Assembly (NCBI RefSeq): GCF_002278135.3
Contig: NZ_CP029425.2
Coordinates: forward strand, 8,470,001 to 8,534,000
From: Bradyrhizobium ottawaense
GTDB lineage: Bacteria > Pseudomonadota > Alphaproteobacteria > Rhizobiales > Xanthobacteraceae
Length of the DNA stretch: 64,000 nt
Reading direction: 5' to 3'
Part shown: positions 26,961 to 38,566 of the stretch, piece by piece
How positions within the stretch are numbered: the first letter of the stretch is position 1
Layout: every line of letters starts with the position of its first letter
Notes under the pieces: generated by a model
Told to the model about the DNA's origin: nothing
The model's database searches: none
Seen by the model: the letters and a program-made list of their open reading frames with translations, nothing else
Made by a program: the position numbers and the translations under genes

Positions 26961-28022
26961 CTACAACAACTCCTCGCAGCCCAGATCATCCACGGCCGCA
27001 AATATCCGCTCCAGATTGTTCCACCAGATCAGCGGCGGAAGGTTGATGCTCCATTGCCAGACCGGCTTGGTGATGTGCCAGAGCACCGATCGGCGATAGT
27101 CCTGGTCAAGTGCGCCGCGCGTGTAGCCGCTGACGCCGTGCGAGATCAGGGTCTCATGATAACGGTTGAGCAGCAGGCGCTCGAGCGTCTGCCTGCGCTC
27201 CGGATACCATTGCGTCGCCATCATGTAGGCGAGATCGTGGGTCGGCACGTTGATGCGCCACTGGTCGAAGTCGAAAATGCGCACGGTGTCGGCGATGTCC
27301 GCGCGCGGCAGGAGGAAATTCCAAGTATGGGCATCGCCGTGGGCAATAGAGAGATGTCGATGGGAATGATAGCGCTCAAGCAAACGATCCGACTGCTCAA
27401 TGAACCGTCGATAGAGGATGCGTCGTTCTTCGCTCAGGCGGTCGCCGAGAAGATCGGCAAAACGATCATAGTGGCCAGCAAAGGTCTCCATCAACCTTGA
27501 CGTATCATCGGCGCTCATCCAACTGCCGACGGTGTCGCCGAGACTTGGGTGGTCCCACCATGCCGCGTGCCAGCTCGCGAGCGTCGTGACGATCGCCAGC
27601 GCCTGTTCGCGAGACGGCGGCAGGGGCCACTGGGCCGCGACATCATGGCTATCGGTGAGATCCTCGAGCAGCAGATGCCAACTGACATTTTCCTCATCGA
27701 ACTGTCCGTCAAAGCAACGCGGCACCAGCCCCGGCGGCATATTCGGTGCAAGTTTCGCATAGAAGGCCACTTCGTGCCGGCCACCATGCGCGAGCGTCTT
27801 GGCAAAATCGGCATGCGGCGTCTTCAGGATCAGTGTCTGCGGCGCGCCGCCGGATTCGCCGACATAGCGCAGGCCGAGACGCACGATATGTGACACGACG
27901 GTGTCGCGCTGATGCAGCACCTTCACCTCGCGCACGGCGCCGGCATCCAGCACGCCGCCCCTGCGCAGTGCCGCCGTCAGTCGGGCGGGCTCAACGACAT
28001 CAGGCAGTTGTGGAGGTGTCAT
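26961..28022 (-). CDS. Phosphotransferase, aminoglycoside/choline kinase-like
   Basis: A 353-residue protein with a small-molecule kinase fold. The catalytic loop is HGDAHTWNFLLPR (228-240), with Asp230 as the base and Asn235 as the Mg ligand, and the second metal motif is IFDFDQWR (DFD 251-253). Similarity is best to the broad group annotated as aminoglycoside or ecdysteroid kinases. The substrate is unknown and drug resistance should not be assumed. The in-frame ATG at 28052 is an alternative start; neither has a strong ribosome binding site. The gene is alone between a repeat and the chemoreceptor gene. Confidence 0.85.
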   Translation of the reverse strand: MTPPQLPDVVEPARLTAALRRGGVLDAGAVREVKVLHQRDTVVSHIVRLGLRYVGESGGAPQTLILKTPHADFAKTLAHGGRHEVAFYAKLAPNMPPGLVPRCFDGQFDEENVSWHLLLEDLTDSHDVAAQWPLPPSREQALAIVTTLASWHAAWWDHPSLGDTVGSWMSADDTSRLMETFAGHYDRFADLLGDRLSEERRILYRRFIEQSDRLLERYHSHRHLSIAHGDAHTWNFLLPRADIADTVRIFDFDQWRINVPTHDLAYMMATQWYPERRQTLERLLLNRYHETLISHGVSGYTRGALDQDYRRSVLWHITKPVWQWSINLPPLIWWNNLERIFAAVDDLGCEELL

Positions 28023-28100
28023 GAAATTCACGATGCCCCTGTCCCGCGCCATACTGCACGATCATGACCCCACGCACCAGCCGCCGGTCCGATGCCGCGC

Positions 28101-29789
28101 TCAAGCCGCCTCGGTCGAGTCGCGCACGGTCCGCACCACGACCGACCGGAGCTGTTCGAGATTGGCCGCCATGCCGGCGATCGCCTGCCTGACCTCGGCG
28201 GCGCGCTCGTTCACGGAAGCGGCGTCGCGGCTGACATTGCCGATCTTGGCCGAGACCTCCTTCGCCGCCGACGCCGATTCGGAAATCGACCGCGTGATCT
28301 CCCGCGTCGCGGCGTCCTGCTCCTCCATTGCGGCGGCAACCGAGGTCGCCACGCCGTCGATCTCGACGATGTGGCCCCCCATGGTCTCGACGGCATCGAC
28401 CGCGGCCTGCGTCGAGGCCTGAATCTCGGTGATTAGCCGCGTGATCTCCTCGGTGGATTTGGCGGTCTGGTCGGACAGGGACTTCACTTCGGCGGCGACC
28501 ACGGCGAAGCCGCGGCCGGCCTCGCCCGCACGGGCGGCCTCGATCGTGGCGTTGAGCGCCAGAAGGTTGGTCTGGCCGGCGATGCCGCCGATGAGGTCGG
28601 AGACCTCGGCGATCTTCTTCACCGATCCGGCCAGTGCCTGGATGGTCGAACGCGCCTGCTCGCGGCCGGCGACAGCCGATTTTGTGACGGTGCTGGTCCG
28701 CACGACCTGGCTTGCGATCTCGCGGATCGAGGCGCTGAGCTCTTCGGCCGCGGCCGAGACGGCCTGCGAGCTGCCGAGGGCCTGGGTGGAGGCCGCCGCG
28801 ACCGCCTGCGACTGTGCGGAGAGCGACTTCGCGATCTCCGACAGGCTGGACGCCGCCCGCTCGACGCCTTGCGTCGCTGCGCCGGCGGTGTCGACCGATC
28901 GGCCGGTCTCGCGCTCGACGGTCTCGGCCATCTGGTGCAGGGCGGAGCGCTTGGCGAGCGCCGCCTCCTGCTCCTGCCGCAACTGCTCCTCGCGCAGGCG
29001 GGAATTCTCGACCGCCGCCTGCTTGAACACCACAAGCGCCCCCGCCATCGAGCCGACCTCGTCCTTTCGGTCAGCGAAAGGAATGTCGGCGGCGAGATCG
29101 CCGGTCGCAAGCTTCTGCATCGTATCAGTCATGCGCACGATCGGGCGCACCACGCCGAGGGCGACGCCGAGCAGGCCCGCAGCAACGAAAGCCAGGACAG
29201 CGGCGGAGACGCCGAGGAGGATATAAAGCATCGAGCTGTCGCGGTCCGCCGCCAGCTTTTCCATGGCGGCATTCTGCTTGTTGGCGTTCTCGACGATGCT
29301 GTCGATCACGGCGCGATGCGCGGTGTAGGCGTCCTTCAGCTGCGCATAGATGCGCTCGGACGCAGCGGCGTCCTTGGCCTTGAGGGCCGGCAGGAGCTGG
29401 TCGGACGCCTTCCAGAACTTCTGCACCTCGGCGTCGGACTTGGACACCAGCGCCGTTTTCAGGTCGGCCGAGAGGCTGGAGGTGACCCAGAACGCCTTGC
29501 GCTCGTCGTAGTCCTTGCGGAGCTGGACCAGACGTTCGCCGTGGGCCGCCAGCTGGTCCGGCTCGCGCATGGCCAGCGTCGCCTCGAGATAGGCCTCGAT
29601 GACATATTCCGGCGGCGGCAGAATGTCCGCGATGAGGTCGTTGCCGAGCTTGATGTCGGAGTAGAGCGGACCGCCGACCTTGAGCTCTTTCAAGGCATAG
29701 AGGCTGGTCGAAACCACGGCGGCAAAACCGATGGCGAGAACGATGCCGAACGCAATGATCGCAGAGGACAAGGACAGACGAAATTTCAT
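28101..29789 (-). CDS. Methyl-accepting chemotaxis protein (membrane)
   Basis: A 562-residue transmembrane chemoreceptor. A first membrane helix (about 8-30) is followed by a periplasmic sensor of about 160 residues that is mostly helical, then a second helix (about 187-210, [20 protein letters not shown]) and a HAMP segment ending [20 protein letters not shown]. The signalling hairpin tip is the conserved [19 protein letters not shown], continuing [19 protein letters not shown]. It would control CheA and flagellar motors; the ligand is unknown. The four- to five-helix sensor resembles other alphaproteobacterial helical-bundle receptors. The start ATG at 29789 has only a weak upstream ribosome site. 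Confidence 0.94.
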   Translation of the reverse strand: MKFRLSLSSAIIAFGIVLAIGFAAVVSTSLYALKELKVGGPLYSDIKLGNDLIADILPPPEYVIEAYLEATLAMREPDQLAAHGERLVQLRKDYDERKAFWVTSSLSADLKTALVSKSDAEVQKFWKASDQLLPALKAKDAAASERIYAQLKDAYTAHRAVIDSIVENANKQNAAMEKLAADRDSSMLYILLGVSAAVLAFVAAGLLGVALGVVRPIVRMTDTMQKLATGDLAADIPFADRKDEVGSMAGALVVFKQAAVENSRLREEQLRQEQEAALAKRSALHQMAETVERETGRSVDTAGAATQGVERAASSLSEIAKSLSAQSQAVAAASTQALGSSQAVSAAAEELSASIREIASQVVRTSTVTKSAVAGREQARSTIQALAGSVKKIAEVSDLIGGIAGQTNLLALNATIEAARAGEAGRGFAVVAAEVKSLSDQTAKSTEEITRLITEIQASTQAAVDAVETMGGHIVEIDGVATSVAAAMEEQDAATREITRSISESASAAKEVSAKIGNVSRDAASVNERAAEVRQAIAGMAANLEQLRSVVVRTVRDSTEAA

Positions 29790-30004
29790 GAAACAATCCG
29801 GGGCGGCGTCGAAACTGCAGCCACCCTAGACGAATACGGTAAATACGGGATTGCTTCGCGCCGAAATTGTATCTCGCGAACTCCGCATAACTACGGGAAT
29901 TTGCCGTCAAGCCATCGGTATTTGAGTCAGCGAGGCTGACGCACACACGTGCGAATCGTTTCGGCCGGAGGCAACCTCGGCTTCGATGCGCCAGATGAGA
30001 CGTG

Positions 30005-30033
30005 CGTGCCGAGGATCAAGCCTCCCCGGCACG
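30005..30033 (-). terminator. Hairpin downstream of pcaG
   Basis: CGTGCCG (30005-30011) pairs with CGGCACG (30027-30033), and GAGG/CCTC pairs can extend the stem with a small bulge. It begins eight bases past the pcaG stop on the minus strand. There is no clear run of T, so factor-independent termination is only possible, not certain. Confidence 0.45.
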
Positions 30034-30040
30034 CATTGCC

Positions 30041-30643
30041 TCACACGTCGAAGAACACTGTCTCGTTGTCGCCCTGGAGCCGCAGGTCGAGCCGGTAGAC
30101 GGGCTTGCCGGCTTCGCGCACCGCAGTCAGCGTGGGGCGGCGCTCGGTGGGCACCAGCGCCAGCACGGGGTCGGCGGCGTTGCCGGCCTCGTCGCTGAAA
30201 TAGATCCGGGTGTAGAGATGCCGCAGCATGCCGCGGCCGAACACCGCAAGGAGGATGTGCGGCGCCTGTGGCTTGCCATCGGGATCAGGCACCGTGCCCG
30301 GCTTGATGGTCTCGAACGCGTAATTGCCGTCCTTGTCGGTGCCGCAACGGGCAAAGCCGCGGAAGCTCGCATTCGGCAGCGCACGCTTGTCCTGCGGGTC
30401 GGCAAAGCGACCCTGCGCGTCCGCTTGCCAGATCTCCAGCATGCAATCTGGCACGGCAACGCCGTCACCGTCGAACACACGCCCCTCGATGCGGATGCGC
30501 TCGCCGGTGACGTCTGGCGTGAGTGTCGAGTTGGTGAACGCGTCGTTCCAGGCGTATTCGCCGTTCGGCGTCAGGCCGTATTTGAAGAACGGGCCGACCG
30601 TCTGCGATGGGGTGATCCCGTCTGGCGTCACAGAATCCTGCAC
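30041..30643 (-). CDS. pcaG: Protocatechuate 3,4-dioxygenase alpha subunit
   Basis: PcaG is the non-catalytic partner of PcaH in the Fe(III) enzyme that opens protocatechuate to 3-carboxy-cis,cis-muconate. The 200-residue protein starts MQDSVTPDGITPSQTVGPFF, the usual PcaG opening, and carries the intradiol beta-sandwich region RIRIEGRVFDGDGVAVPDC and LEIWQADAQGRF. The start is a GTG directly after the pcaH TAA with no gap, so translation is coupled. The iron ligands are supplied by PcaH. Confidence 0.95.
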   Translation of the reverse strand: MQDSVTPDGITPSQTVGPFFKYGLTPNGEYAWNDAFTNSTLTPDVTGERIRIEGRVFDGDGVAVPDCMLEIWQADAQGRFADPQDKRALPNASFRGFARCGTDKDGNYAFETIKPGTVPDPDGKPQAPHILLAVFGRGMLRHLYTRIYFSDEAGNAADPVLALVPTERRPTLTAVREAGKPVYRLDLRLQGDNETVFFDV

Positions 30644-31345
30644 TTAGTGATTCTCCATGGGGGTGGCGTTCTTGCCGCGCAGCACGACGTCAAAGCGGTA
30701 GCACAGCGCCCATTCGGGCTGGGTGTTCTCGAGATCGAACGAGGAGACCATCCGCGCCCGCGCCTTCTCGTCCGGCACCGAGTTGAAGATCGGATCGAAC
30801 GGGAACAGCGGATCGTTCGGAAAATACATCTGCGTCACGAGGCGCGTGACGAAGGAATGGCCGAACACCGACAGATGGATATGCGCGGGACGCCAGGCAT
30901 TGTGGTGATTGCCCCAGGGATAGGCGCCCGGCTTGATGCTGACGAAGCGGTAGTAGCCGGCAGCATCGCTCACGGTGCGGCCGGCCCCCGTGAAATTCGG
31001 ATCGAGCGGCGCCGGATGCTGGTCGCGGACATGGACGTAACGGCCGCAGGAATTGGCCTGCCAGATCTCGACCAGAGAGTTCGGCACGCCGCGGCCGTCC
31101 TCGTCGCGCACATGGCCGTGCACGATGATGCGCTCGCCGATCGGCTCGCCCTTGTGCTGGGTGGTGAGGTCGTTGTCGCCTTTGCGGACGGTCTCGTGGC
31201 CGTAGACCGGGCCTGTCAGCTCCGACAACGTATGGCGCATCGGGATCAAGGGCTTGTTCGGCGCACGCTTGATCGAGCTCTTGTAGTCGGGCGACAGCGG
31301 CAGCGGATGCGCCTTGTTGCTGTCAGTGGGATAGATGAATGTCAT
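30644..31345 (-). CDS. pcaH: Protocatechuate 3,4-dioxygenase beta subunit
   Basis: PcaH is the iron-bearing subunit of protocatechuate 3,4-dioxygenase. The 233-residue protein has the intradiol signature SLVEIWQANSCGRYVHVRD near residue 105 and the iron ligands Tyr (in AGYYRFVSIKPG) and the His pair in RPAHIHLSVFGHSF. The ATG at 31345 follows GGGAGGAG at ideal spacing; the frame to 31552 overlaps the next gene and is rejected. pcaG follows at once. A perfect TATAAT and a palindrome lie about 55-70 bases upstream, so a promoter for pcaHG is likely there. Confidence 0.96.
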   Translation of the reverse strand: MTFIYPTDSNKAHPLPLSPDYKSSIKRAPNKPLIPMRHTLSELTGPVYGHETVRKGDNDLTTQHKGEPIGERIIVHGHVRDEDGRGVPNSLVEIWQANSCGRYVHVRDQHPAPLDPNFTGAGRTVSDAAGYYRFVSIKPGAYPWGNHHNAWRPAHIHLSVFGHSFVTRLVTQMYFPNDPLFPFDPIFNSVPDEKARARMVSSFDLENTQPEWALCYRFDVVLRGKNATPMENH

Positions 31346-31399
31346 GGACGAACTCCTCCCCGGCCATTGTGGTCCGGCCGGACAACGATTCCGCCAATC

Positions 31400-31420
31400 A
31401 TTATAGGATATAACTAATTG
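31400..31420 (-). promoter_or_regulatory. Candidate pcaHG promoter and operator
   Basis: On the minus strand a perfect TATAAT (31400-31405) lies within the palindrome TTATATCCTATAA (31401-31413). The overlapping 14-mer CAATTAGTTATATC (31407-31420) differs by one base from a site upstream of the sulfonate-type binding protein gene at 43361. No good -35 box is seen, which suits an activator- or repressor-controlled promoter. It also lies just past the stop of the upstream dioxygenase gene. Confidence 0.5.
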
Positions 31421-31439
31421 GGGGAAGCGGGTTTGAGCC

Positions 31440-32333
31440 CTATTTGATCGGCGGACGCGGCAGTACGGCTTCCCCGACTTCGAGCCGGTAGACATGGTCG
31501 AGCGAATACCAGGGCGTCGCAACCTCCCGTTCGGTCGGATGTGGCGCGTCATGGCGCAGGAACTTGCCGATCAGCGCCTGTGTCACGCCGAACTGCACGT
31601 CGCTGTCGATATGGGGATCGTTGGGATCGTAGACCTGCGAGATCAGGACCTTGAAGCCCGGCTTGAGGATCAGGGCATGCAGATGCGCGGGGCGATAGGG
31701 ATGGCGGCTCTGCGCCTCCAGCAGGCGGCCGACCACGCCGCCCGTCGGAATGGGATAGCCGATCATCATTACCGAACGGAAGGAGAAGCGCCCGTCCTGG
31801 TCGGTCGTGAACTTGCCACGCAGGTTCATATCGGCCTGGTCGGGATCCTGGTTCTCGTAGAGGCCGACCGGAGAGGCGTGCCAGACATCGACCTCGGCGC
31901 CGACGACCGGACGACCGTCCTTGTCCACGACGCGGCCGTTCACGAATAGCGGCGCACCCGGGGTCTCGGAGCGGACGATCGATCCGCCATTCTCGACCCG
32001 CGGCGAGTTCAGCCGCCAGAACGGCCCGAGCAGCGACTGATCGGTTTCCGTATTGCCCTGATCGCCGTTGTTGAGCAGGCACACCAGCGGCGAGACGCCG
32101 AGCGAGCCCGCCATCAGCACCACTTCGTTGTGCGTATCGGTGGTCAGCTTGCCGAGCTCGGCGATGACAGCGGTGGCATCGCGAAACTCCTTCTCGGTCA
32201 GGCGGACGTCGCGCACGAAGCCGTGCAAATGCTTGACCAGGGAGATCATGATTTGGCGCATGCGCGGATCCGATGTCCGCTCCATCACCGCCAGGGCCGC
32301 GGCCGTGACGTCCTGCTCGCGCTCGATGATCAT
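31440..32333 (-). CDS. Intradiol dioxygenase, catechol/hydroxyquinol 1,2-dioxygenase type
   Basis: A 297-residue Fe(III) intradiol ring-cleavage enzyme. It has the helical N-terminal dimerisation domain of the catechol and hydroxyquinol family (residues 10-95) followed by the catalytic beta-sandwich. Iron ligands are Tyr in SPVGLYENQ, Tyr in MMIGYPIPTGG and the His pair in YRPAHLHALILKPG. Length and the GPFWRLNSP segment fit the hydroxyquinol 1,2-dioxygenase branch best, but catechol is not excluded. The gene lies 94 bases upstream of pcaH on the same strand, so ring cleavage genes for two substrates are side by side. Confidence 0.88.
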   Translation of the reverse strand: MIIEREQDVTAAALAVMERTSDPRMRQIMISLVKHLHGFVRDVRLTEKEFRDATAVIAELGKLTTDTHNEVVLMAGSLGVSPLVCLLNNGDQGNTETDQSLLGPFWRLNSPRVENGGSIVRSETPGAPLFVNGRVVDKDGRPVVGAEVDVWHASPVGLYENQDPDQADMNLRGKFTTDQDGRFSFRSVMMIGYPIPTGGVVGRLLEAQSRHPYRPAHLHALILKPGFKVLISQVYDPNDPHIDSDVQFGVTQALIGKFLRHDAPHPTEREVATPWYSLDHVYRLEVGEAVLPRPPIK

Positions 32334-32371
32334 GGGACGGTCCTTGAAGCGACCCGCGTAACGCCAACACT

Positions 32372-32452
32372 GTCATTCCGGGATGGTCCGAAGGACCAGG
32401 CCCGGAATCTCGAGATCCCGGGTTCAGCCCTTTCGGGCTGCCCCGGGATGAC
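32372..32452. repeat. Palindromic intergenic repeat, family C-like, with two hairpins
   Basis: The outer arms GTCATTCCGGG and CCCGGGATGAC pair. Inside there are two independent hairpins, GGTCCGAAGGACC and AGCCCTTTCGGGCT. It lies between the dioxygenase start and the pcaF stop and is followed directly by a further 10-pair hairpin. Confidence 0.8.
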
Positions 32453-32470
32453 GGTCCACTGCGTGGACCG

Positions 32471-32472
<2 letters not shown>
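32450..32472 (-). terminator. Ten-base-pair hairpin overlapping the pcaF stop codon
   Basis: GACGGTCCAC and GTGGACCGTC are perfect inverted repeats with a three-base loop. The stem includes two bases of the pcaF stop codon on the minus strand. There is no T-run, so it may protect the mRNA 3' end or stop ribosome read-through rather than terminate transcription by itself. Confidence 0.5.
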
Positions 32473-33679
<1,207 letters not shown>

Positions 33680-34039
33680 CGTTGTTCTCCCTGAATGCCG
33701 CGGTTCGGCCAGAATTCTTCAATGACGCCGGAGTTTTAGGAGGGCGCCCGCAGCAGGTCAATTGACGGTTTCGCGGGTGGCGCATTCGACCGATGACCAT
33801 GAAACTCAGTCGTCATTCCGGGGCGCGACGAAGTCGCGAGCTATGGTGCGCATTGCGCACCTGAGAATCCATAACCACGAGCCGGGGTTATGGATTCCGG
33901 GCCTGCACCTGACGGCGCATCCCGGAATGACGACCGGAATGTGGCGCCCATATCCCGCCATGCGGACAGCGTGGAAAACCCGCCCTTCCAAGCCAAACCA
34001 ATAGGACGCTCAGGCGAAATTTTGTAGGTTGCGCCGCCC
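33680..34039. other. Intergenic region between pcaF and mutS
   Basis: This 360-base gap holds the pcaF ribosome binding site at its left edge and a family C palindromic repeat in the middle (33812-33931). The last 108 bases before mutS should contain the mutS promoter, but I see no convincing -35/-10 pair. No coding frame or RNA gene is supported. Confidence 0.6.
33812..33931. repeat. Palindromic intergenic repeat, family C (TCATTCCGGGGCGCG type)
   Basis: The outer arms GTCATTCCGGG and CCCGGAATGAC pair. The inner arms AATCCATAACCACG and GGTTATGGATT pair around a very short centre. It has no long core like the family D copies. It lies between the divergent pcaF and mutS genes. Confidence 0.87.
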
Positions 34040-36778
34040 ATGACAGTACAACAGCCGATACCTGTGCCGCCCCCCGACGAAGCGCCCACCTCGCCAGCGG
34101 AAGCCATCGCGCGCGTGACGCCGATGATGGAACAGTACCTGGAGATCAAGGCGGCGCATCAGGGCCTACTGCTGTTCTACAGGATGGGTGACTTCTACGA
34201 GCTGTTCTTCGAGGACGCCGAGATCGCCTCCAGGACGCTCGGCATCGTGCTGACGAAGCGCGGCAAGCATCAGGGCGCCGACATCCCGATGTGCGGCGTG
34301 CCGGTCGAGCGCTCCGAGGACTATCTGCACCGCCTGATCTCGGCCGGGCACCGCGTCGCGGTCTGCGAGCAGACCGAGGATCCCGCTGCCGCGAAGGCGC
34401 GTGGCAACAAGAGTGTGGTCCGCCGCGGCGTGGTGCGGCTGGTCACGCCGGGCACGCTGACCGAAGACACGCTGCTCGATGCCCGCGCCAACAATTATCT
34501 GCTCGCGATCGCGCGCGCCCGCTCCTCTGCCGGCGGCGACCGCTTCGGCCTCGCCTGGATCGACATCTCGACCGCCGAGTTCACCGTGATGGAATGCTCG
34601 GGCGGCGAGCTCGCCGCAACGCTGGCGCGCATCAACCCGAACGAGGCCATCGTCACCGACGCGCTCTATAACGACAACGAGCTCGGACAGACCTTGCGCG
34701 AGCTGCCGGCCGTGACACCCCTGACGCGCGACGTCTTCGACGGCGCCACCGCCGAGAAGCGGCTGTGCGATTACTTTGCCGTCGCGACCATGGACGGGCT
34801 GGCGCAGCTGACGCGGCTGGAGGCCACCGCAGCAGCAGCAGCCGTCACCTATGTCGACCGCACCCAGGTCGGCAAGCATCCGCCGCTGTCGCCGCCCGCG
34901 CGCGAAGCCTCGGGCGCAACGATGGCGATCGACCCGGCCACGCGCGCCAATCTGGAACTGACGCGAACCCTCGCCGGCGAACGCCGCGGCTCGCTGCTCG
35001 ATGCGATCGACTGCACGGTGACCTCGGCGGGCTCGCGCCTGCTTGCCCAACGCCTGGCCGCGCCGCTGACGGACGCTCCCGCGATCGCGCGCCGGCTCGA
35101 TGCGGTGAGCACCTTTGTCGCCGATTCAGCTGCGCGCGAAGACATCCGCAGCATCCTGCGCGGTGCGCCCGACATGTCGCGCGCACTGGCGCGTCTGTCG
35201 GTCGGACGCGGCGGCCCACGCGACCTCGCAGGCATCCGCGACGGCATCGTCGCCGCCGACCAGGTGCTGGCGCGGCTTGGCGAACTCGATCAGCCGCCGC
35301 AGGAGATCGCGGCGGTGATGGCGGCCTTGCAGCGACCGTCGCGCGAGCTCGCATCCGAATTCGCCAGCGCGCTCGACGAGCAGCTGCCGCTGATCAAGCG
35401 CGACGGCGGCTTCGTTCGACAGGGCTATGAGCCCGCGCTCGACGAAGCCCGAAACCTGCGCGATGCCTCGCGTCTCGTCGTGGCCTCGATGCAGGCGCGC
35501 TACGCCGACACGACGTCCGTGAAAGGCCTCAAGATCCGGCACAACAACGTGCTCGGCTATTTCGTCGAGGTCACCGCGCAGCACGGCGACAAGCTGATGT
35601 CGGCGCCGCTGAACGCCACCTTCATCCATCGCCAGACGCTGGCGGGCCAAGTGCGCTTCACCACTTCGGAACTCGGCGAGATCGAAGCCAAGATCGCCAA
35701 TGCCGGCGACCGCGCCCTCGGGCTCGAGCTCGAGATCTTCGAGCGGCTGTCAGCCAAGGCCATGGCGATCAGCGACGATCTACGCGCCGCCGCCCACGCC
35801 TTCGCCTTGCTCGACGTCGCGACCTCGCTGGCAAAACTCGCGGTCGACGACAATTATGTGCGACCGGATGTGGACGACTCGCTCGGCTTTGCGATCGAGG
35901 CCGGCCGCCATCCCGTGGTGGAGCAGGCCCTGAAGCGCAATGGCGAGCCGTTCATCGCCAATGCCTGCGACCTCTCACCAAGCCCGGCGCAAAAGTCCGG
36001 CCAGCTCTGGCTGCTCACCGGCCCCAACATGGCCGGTAAATCGACCTTCCTGCGCCAGAACGCGCTGATCGCCCTTCTTGCCCAGATCGGCAGCTTCGTG
36101 CCGGCCACGCGGGCGCGGATCGGCATCATCGACCGCCTGTTCTCCCGCGTCGGCGCCGCCGACGATCTCGCCCGCGGCCGCTCCACCTTCATGGTGGAGA
36201 TGGTCGAGACCGCGGCGATCCTGAACCAGGCCGGCGAGCGCTCGCTCGTGATCCTGGATGAGATCGGTCGCGGCACCGCGACCTTCGACGGTCTCTCGAT
36301 CGCCTGGGCCGCGATCGAGCATCTGCACGAAAGCAATCGCTGCCGCACGCTGTTCGCCACGCATTATCACGAACTGACCGCGCTCTCGGCCAAGCTGCCG
36401 CGGATGTTCAACGCCACGGTGCGGGTGAAGGAGTGGCAGGGCAATGTCGTATTCCTGCACGAGGTGCTGCCGGGCTCGGCCGACCGCTCCTACGGCATCC
36501 AGGTGGCCAAGCTCGCCGGCCTGCCGCCGGCCGTGATCACGCGCGCGAAGTCGGTGCTCTCCAAGCTGGAGGCGCAGGACCGCGGCCAGACCGCGCGCGC
36601 GCTGGTGGACGACCTGCCGCTATTCGCCGTGCCCTCGCGCGCGGCCGCCGAAGCCGCTCCGCCGAGCGAGGCGGACCTCTTGATGGAAGCCGTGAAGGCG
36701 CTGCATCCGGACGAGATGTCGCCACGCGAGGCGCTGGATGCGTTGTATGCGTTGAAGGCCAAGCTGCCGAAGCAGTGA
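34040..36778 (+). CDS. mutS: DNA mismatch repair protein MutS
   Basis: MutS recognises base mismatches and starts mismatch repair. The 912-residue protein has the mismatch-contacting Phe-x-Glu in [15 protein letters not shown] near residue 50, the connector, core and clamp domains, and the ABC-type ATPase with Walker [10 protein letters not shown] near residue 661 and Walker B/D-loop [17 protein letters not shown] near residue 735. The start ATG at 34040 gives a short Pro-rich leader before the domain. It is a single gene flanked by repeats on both sides. In many Rhizobiales mutS is close to glnD; here they are about 6.7 kb apart. Confidence 0.98.
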   Translation: MTVQQPIPVPPPDEAPTSPAEAIARVTPMMEQYLEIKAAHQGLLLFYRMGDFYELFFEDAEIASRTLGIVLTKRGKHQGADIPMCGVPVERSEDYLHRLISAGHRVAVCEQTEDPAAAKARGNKSVVRRGVVRLVTPGTLTEDTLLDARANNYLLAIARARSSAGGDRFGLAWIDISTAEFTVMECSGGELAATLARINPNEAIVTDALYNDNELGQTLRELPAVTPLTRDVFDGATAEKRLCDYFAVATMDGLAQLTRLEATAAAAAVTYVDRTQVGKHPPLSPPAREASGATMAIDPATRANLELTRTLAGERRGSLLDAIDCTVTSAGSRLLAQRLAAPLTDAPAIARRLDAVSTFVADSAAREDIRSILRGAPDMSRALARLSVGRGGPRDLAGIRDGIVAADQVLARLGELDQPPQEIAAVMAALQRPSRELASEFASALDEQLPLIKRDGGFVRQGYEPALDEARNLRDASRLVVASMQARYADTTSVKGLKIRHNNVLGYFVEVTAQHGDKLMSAPLNATFIHRQTLAGQVRFTTSELGEIEAKIANAGDRALGLELEIFERLSAKAMAISDDLRAAAHAFALLDVATSLAKLAVDDNYVRPDVDDSLGFAIEAGRHPVVEQALKRNGEPFIANACDLSPSPAQKSGQLWLLTGPNMAGKSTFLRQNALIALLAQIGSFVPATRARIGIIDRLFSRVGAADDLARGRSTFMVEMVETAAILNQAGERSLVILDEIGRGTATFDGLSIAWAAIEHLHESNRCRTLFATHYHELTALSAKLPRMFNATVRVKEWQGNVVFLHEVLPGSADRSYGIQVAKLAGLPPAVITRAKSVLSKLEAQDRGQTARALVDDLPLFAVPSRAAAEAAPPSEADLLMEAVKALHPDEMSPREALDALYALKAKLPKQ

Positions 36779-36784
36779 CGGTGC

Positions 36785-36874
36785 CGTAGGGTGGGTTCGC
36801 CGAAGGCGTAACCCACCACGTCCGTCACCGCAGAAACTAAAGAGGTGGGTTACGCTGCGCTAACCCACCCTACG
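36785..36874. repeat. Palindromic intergenic repeat, family A (GTAGGGTGGGTTA type)
   Basis: The arms CGTAGGGTGGGTT and AACCCACCCTACG pair, with an inner pair GGCGTAACCCACC / GGTGGGTTACGC. It differs from the copies at 3735, 50253 and 60723 in having GGGTTA instead of GGGCAAAG after the shared CGTAGGGTG. It lies between the convergent mutS and chemoreceptor genes. Confidence 0.88.
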
Positions 36875-36889
36875 CTTCCGAGCGTTTGC

Positions 36890-38566
36890 CTACGCCCGCG
36901 CCGCGATCGCCGCGGCTTCCGCGGCGGCGCGCTGCATGCTGGTCGACATCTCGTTCGTCACCGTGCTCTGCTCCTCGACGGCAGCGGCGGTCGATGTCAC
37001 GTATTCGCTGACATTGTTGATCGCCTGCTTGATCGAGCCGAGTGCGCTGACGACGTCGCCGGAGATGCCGTTGAGGCTGCCGATCTCCTGGCCGATCTTG
37101 TCGGTGGCCTGCTTGGCCTGATTGGCGAGGCTCTTCACTTCGGAGGCGACCACCGCAAAGCCGCGGCCGGCTTCGCCGGCCCGGGCCGATTCGATCGTGG
37201 CGTTCAGCGCCAAGAGGTTGATCTGTCCGGTGATGCTGTTGATCATCTCGACGATGCCGCTCATCGATTGCGCCGCCTCGGTGAGACGCTGGGCCTGAGC
37301 GTCGGCGGAGGCGACCTGCTCCACCGCGCTCATCGCGGTCTCGCGGGACTTGGTCATCGCCTCGGAGATCTCCCGCACCGACGCGTTCAGTTCCTCCGAA
37401 CCGGCGGCGACGGATTCCATCATGCCGCGCACGCGCTCGTTGCCCATGCGGACCAGCACCTGCCGCGTGGTGTCGGTGGCATATTTCACGACCTTGAACG
37501 GCTTGCCGTTGAGGTCGAGGATCGGGTTGTAGGAGGCCTGGATGTAAACCGCCTTGCCGCCCTTGCCGATGCGCTTGTATTCGGCCGCCTGGTACTGACC
37601 GCGGTTGAGCGCGGCCCAGAACTCGCGATAGGCGGCGCCGTCGCGCTCCGTGGGCTCGACGAACATGCTGTGGTGCTTGCCCTTGATCTCGGCCATCGAG
37701 TAGCCGAGCGCGCTGAGGAAGTTGGCGTTGGCGGCGATGATCGTGCCGTCCATGTTGAATTCGATCACGGCCTGGGCCTTGTCGATCGCCGATATCTGAC
37801 CGGCAAGATCGGCGTTCTTCAGCTTGTCCGCGGTGATGTCGGTCGCGAACTTGACGACACCGTACGGCTTGCCGGTCTCGTCGAGCAGCGGATTGTAGGA
37901 AGCGAGAATCCAGACCTCGCGGCCACCCTTGCCGATACGCTTGAACTCCCCGGCCTGGTAGTCGCCGCGGTTGAGTGCGGCCCAGAACTCGCGATAGGCC
38001 GTGCCGTTGCGGTCGGCCTCGGCCACGAACAGGCTATGATGCTTGCCCTCGATCTCGGCCAACGAATAGCCGAGCGTCTTGCAGAAATTCTCGTTGGCGG
38101 TGACGATGGTGCCGTCGAGCTTAAATTCGATGACGGCCTGGGCACGGCTGATGGCGGCGATCTTCGACGCATCCGTCATGCTCCGCATCTTCTTCGCGGT
38201 GATGTCGGTCGCGATCTTGGCGACCATCACCGCCTTACCATTGCCGTCGAGCACCGGATTGTAGGCTGCTTCGATCCAGACTTCGCGGCCGCCCTTCGCG
38301 ATCCGCTTGAACTCGCGGGCCTGACACTCGCCACGGTTCAACGCAGCCCAGAACGCCTTGTACTCGGCGCTGTCGCGCTGGTCGGCCGGCAAGAACATGG
38401 AATGATGCTTGCCCTGGATCTCGTCAAGCCGATAGCCGAGGGCGTCGAGAAAGTTCTTGTTGGCCGTGAGAATCGTGCCATCCAGATTGAATTCGATCAT
38501 GGCCTGGGAGCGGCCGATCGCATCGAGCCGTGCTTGTGCGTCAATCTGGGACTTGCGACCGAACAT
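36890..38566 (-). CDS. Soluble triple-PAS methyl-accepting chemotaxis protein
   Basis: A 558-residue cytoplasmic chemoreceptor with no membrane segment. Three PAS domains of about 120 residues each (roughly 10-130, 133-253, 256-376) are followed by the MCP signalling hairpin with the tip [15 protein letters not shown], continuing [19 protein letters not shown]. The PAS units are very alike: each has [13 protein letters not shown] or EYKRI, and YNPxLD before an ATDxT end, which suggests recent duplication. Such proteins sense oxygen, redox or a flavin/haem cofactor in BdlA/Aer-like systems; the cofactor here is not shown. The ATG at 38566 has GGAG nine bases upstream; a TTG just before it is less likely. 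Confidence 0.94.
   Translation of the reverse strand: MFGRKSQIDAQARLDAIGRSQAMIEFNLDGTILTANKNFLDALGYRLDEIQGKHHSMFLPADQRDSAEYKAFWAALNRGECQAREFKRIAKGGREVWIEAAYNPVLDGNGKAVMVAKIATDITAKKMRSMTDASKIAAISRAQAVIEFKLDGTIVTANENFCKTLGYSLAEIEGKHHSLFVAEADRNGTAYREFWAALNRGDYQAGEFKRIGKGGREVWILASYNPLLDETGKPYGVVKFATDITADKLKNADLAGQISAIDKAQAVIEFNMDGTIIAANANFLSALGYSMAEIKGKHHSMFVEPTERDGAAYREFWAALNRGQYQAAEYKRIGKGGKAVYIQASYNPILDLNGKPFKVVKYATDTTRQVLVRMGNERVRGMMESVAAGSEELNASVREISEAMTKSRETAMSAVEQVASADAQAQRLTEAAQSMSGIVEMINSITGQINLLALNATIESARAGEAGRGFAVVASEVKSLANQAKQATDKIGQEIGSLNGISGDVVSALGSIKQAINNVSEYVTSTAAAVEEQSTVTNEMSTSMQRAAAEAAAIAARA

Noticed and set aside
30020..30045. A sigma-54 promoter (GGCAC-GC type) near the pcaG stop
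   Set aside because: The distance between GG and GC elements is eight bases instead of ten, and it lies at a 3' end.
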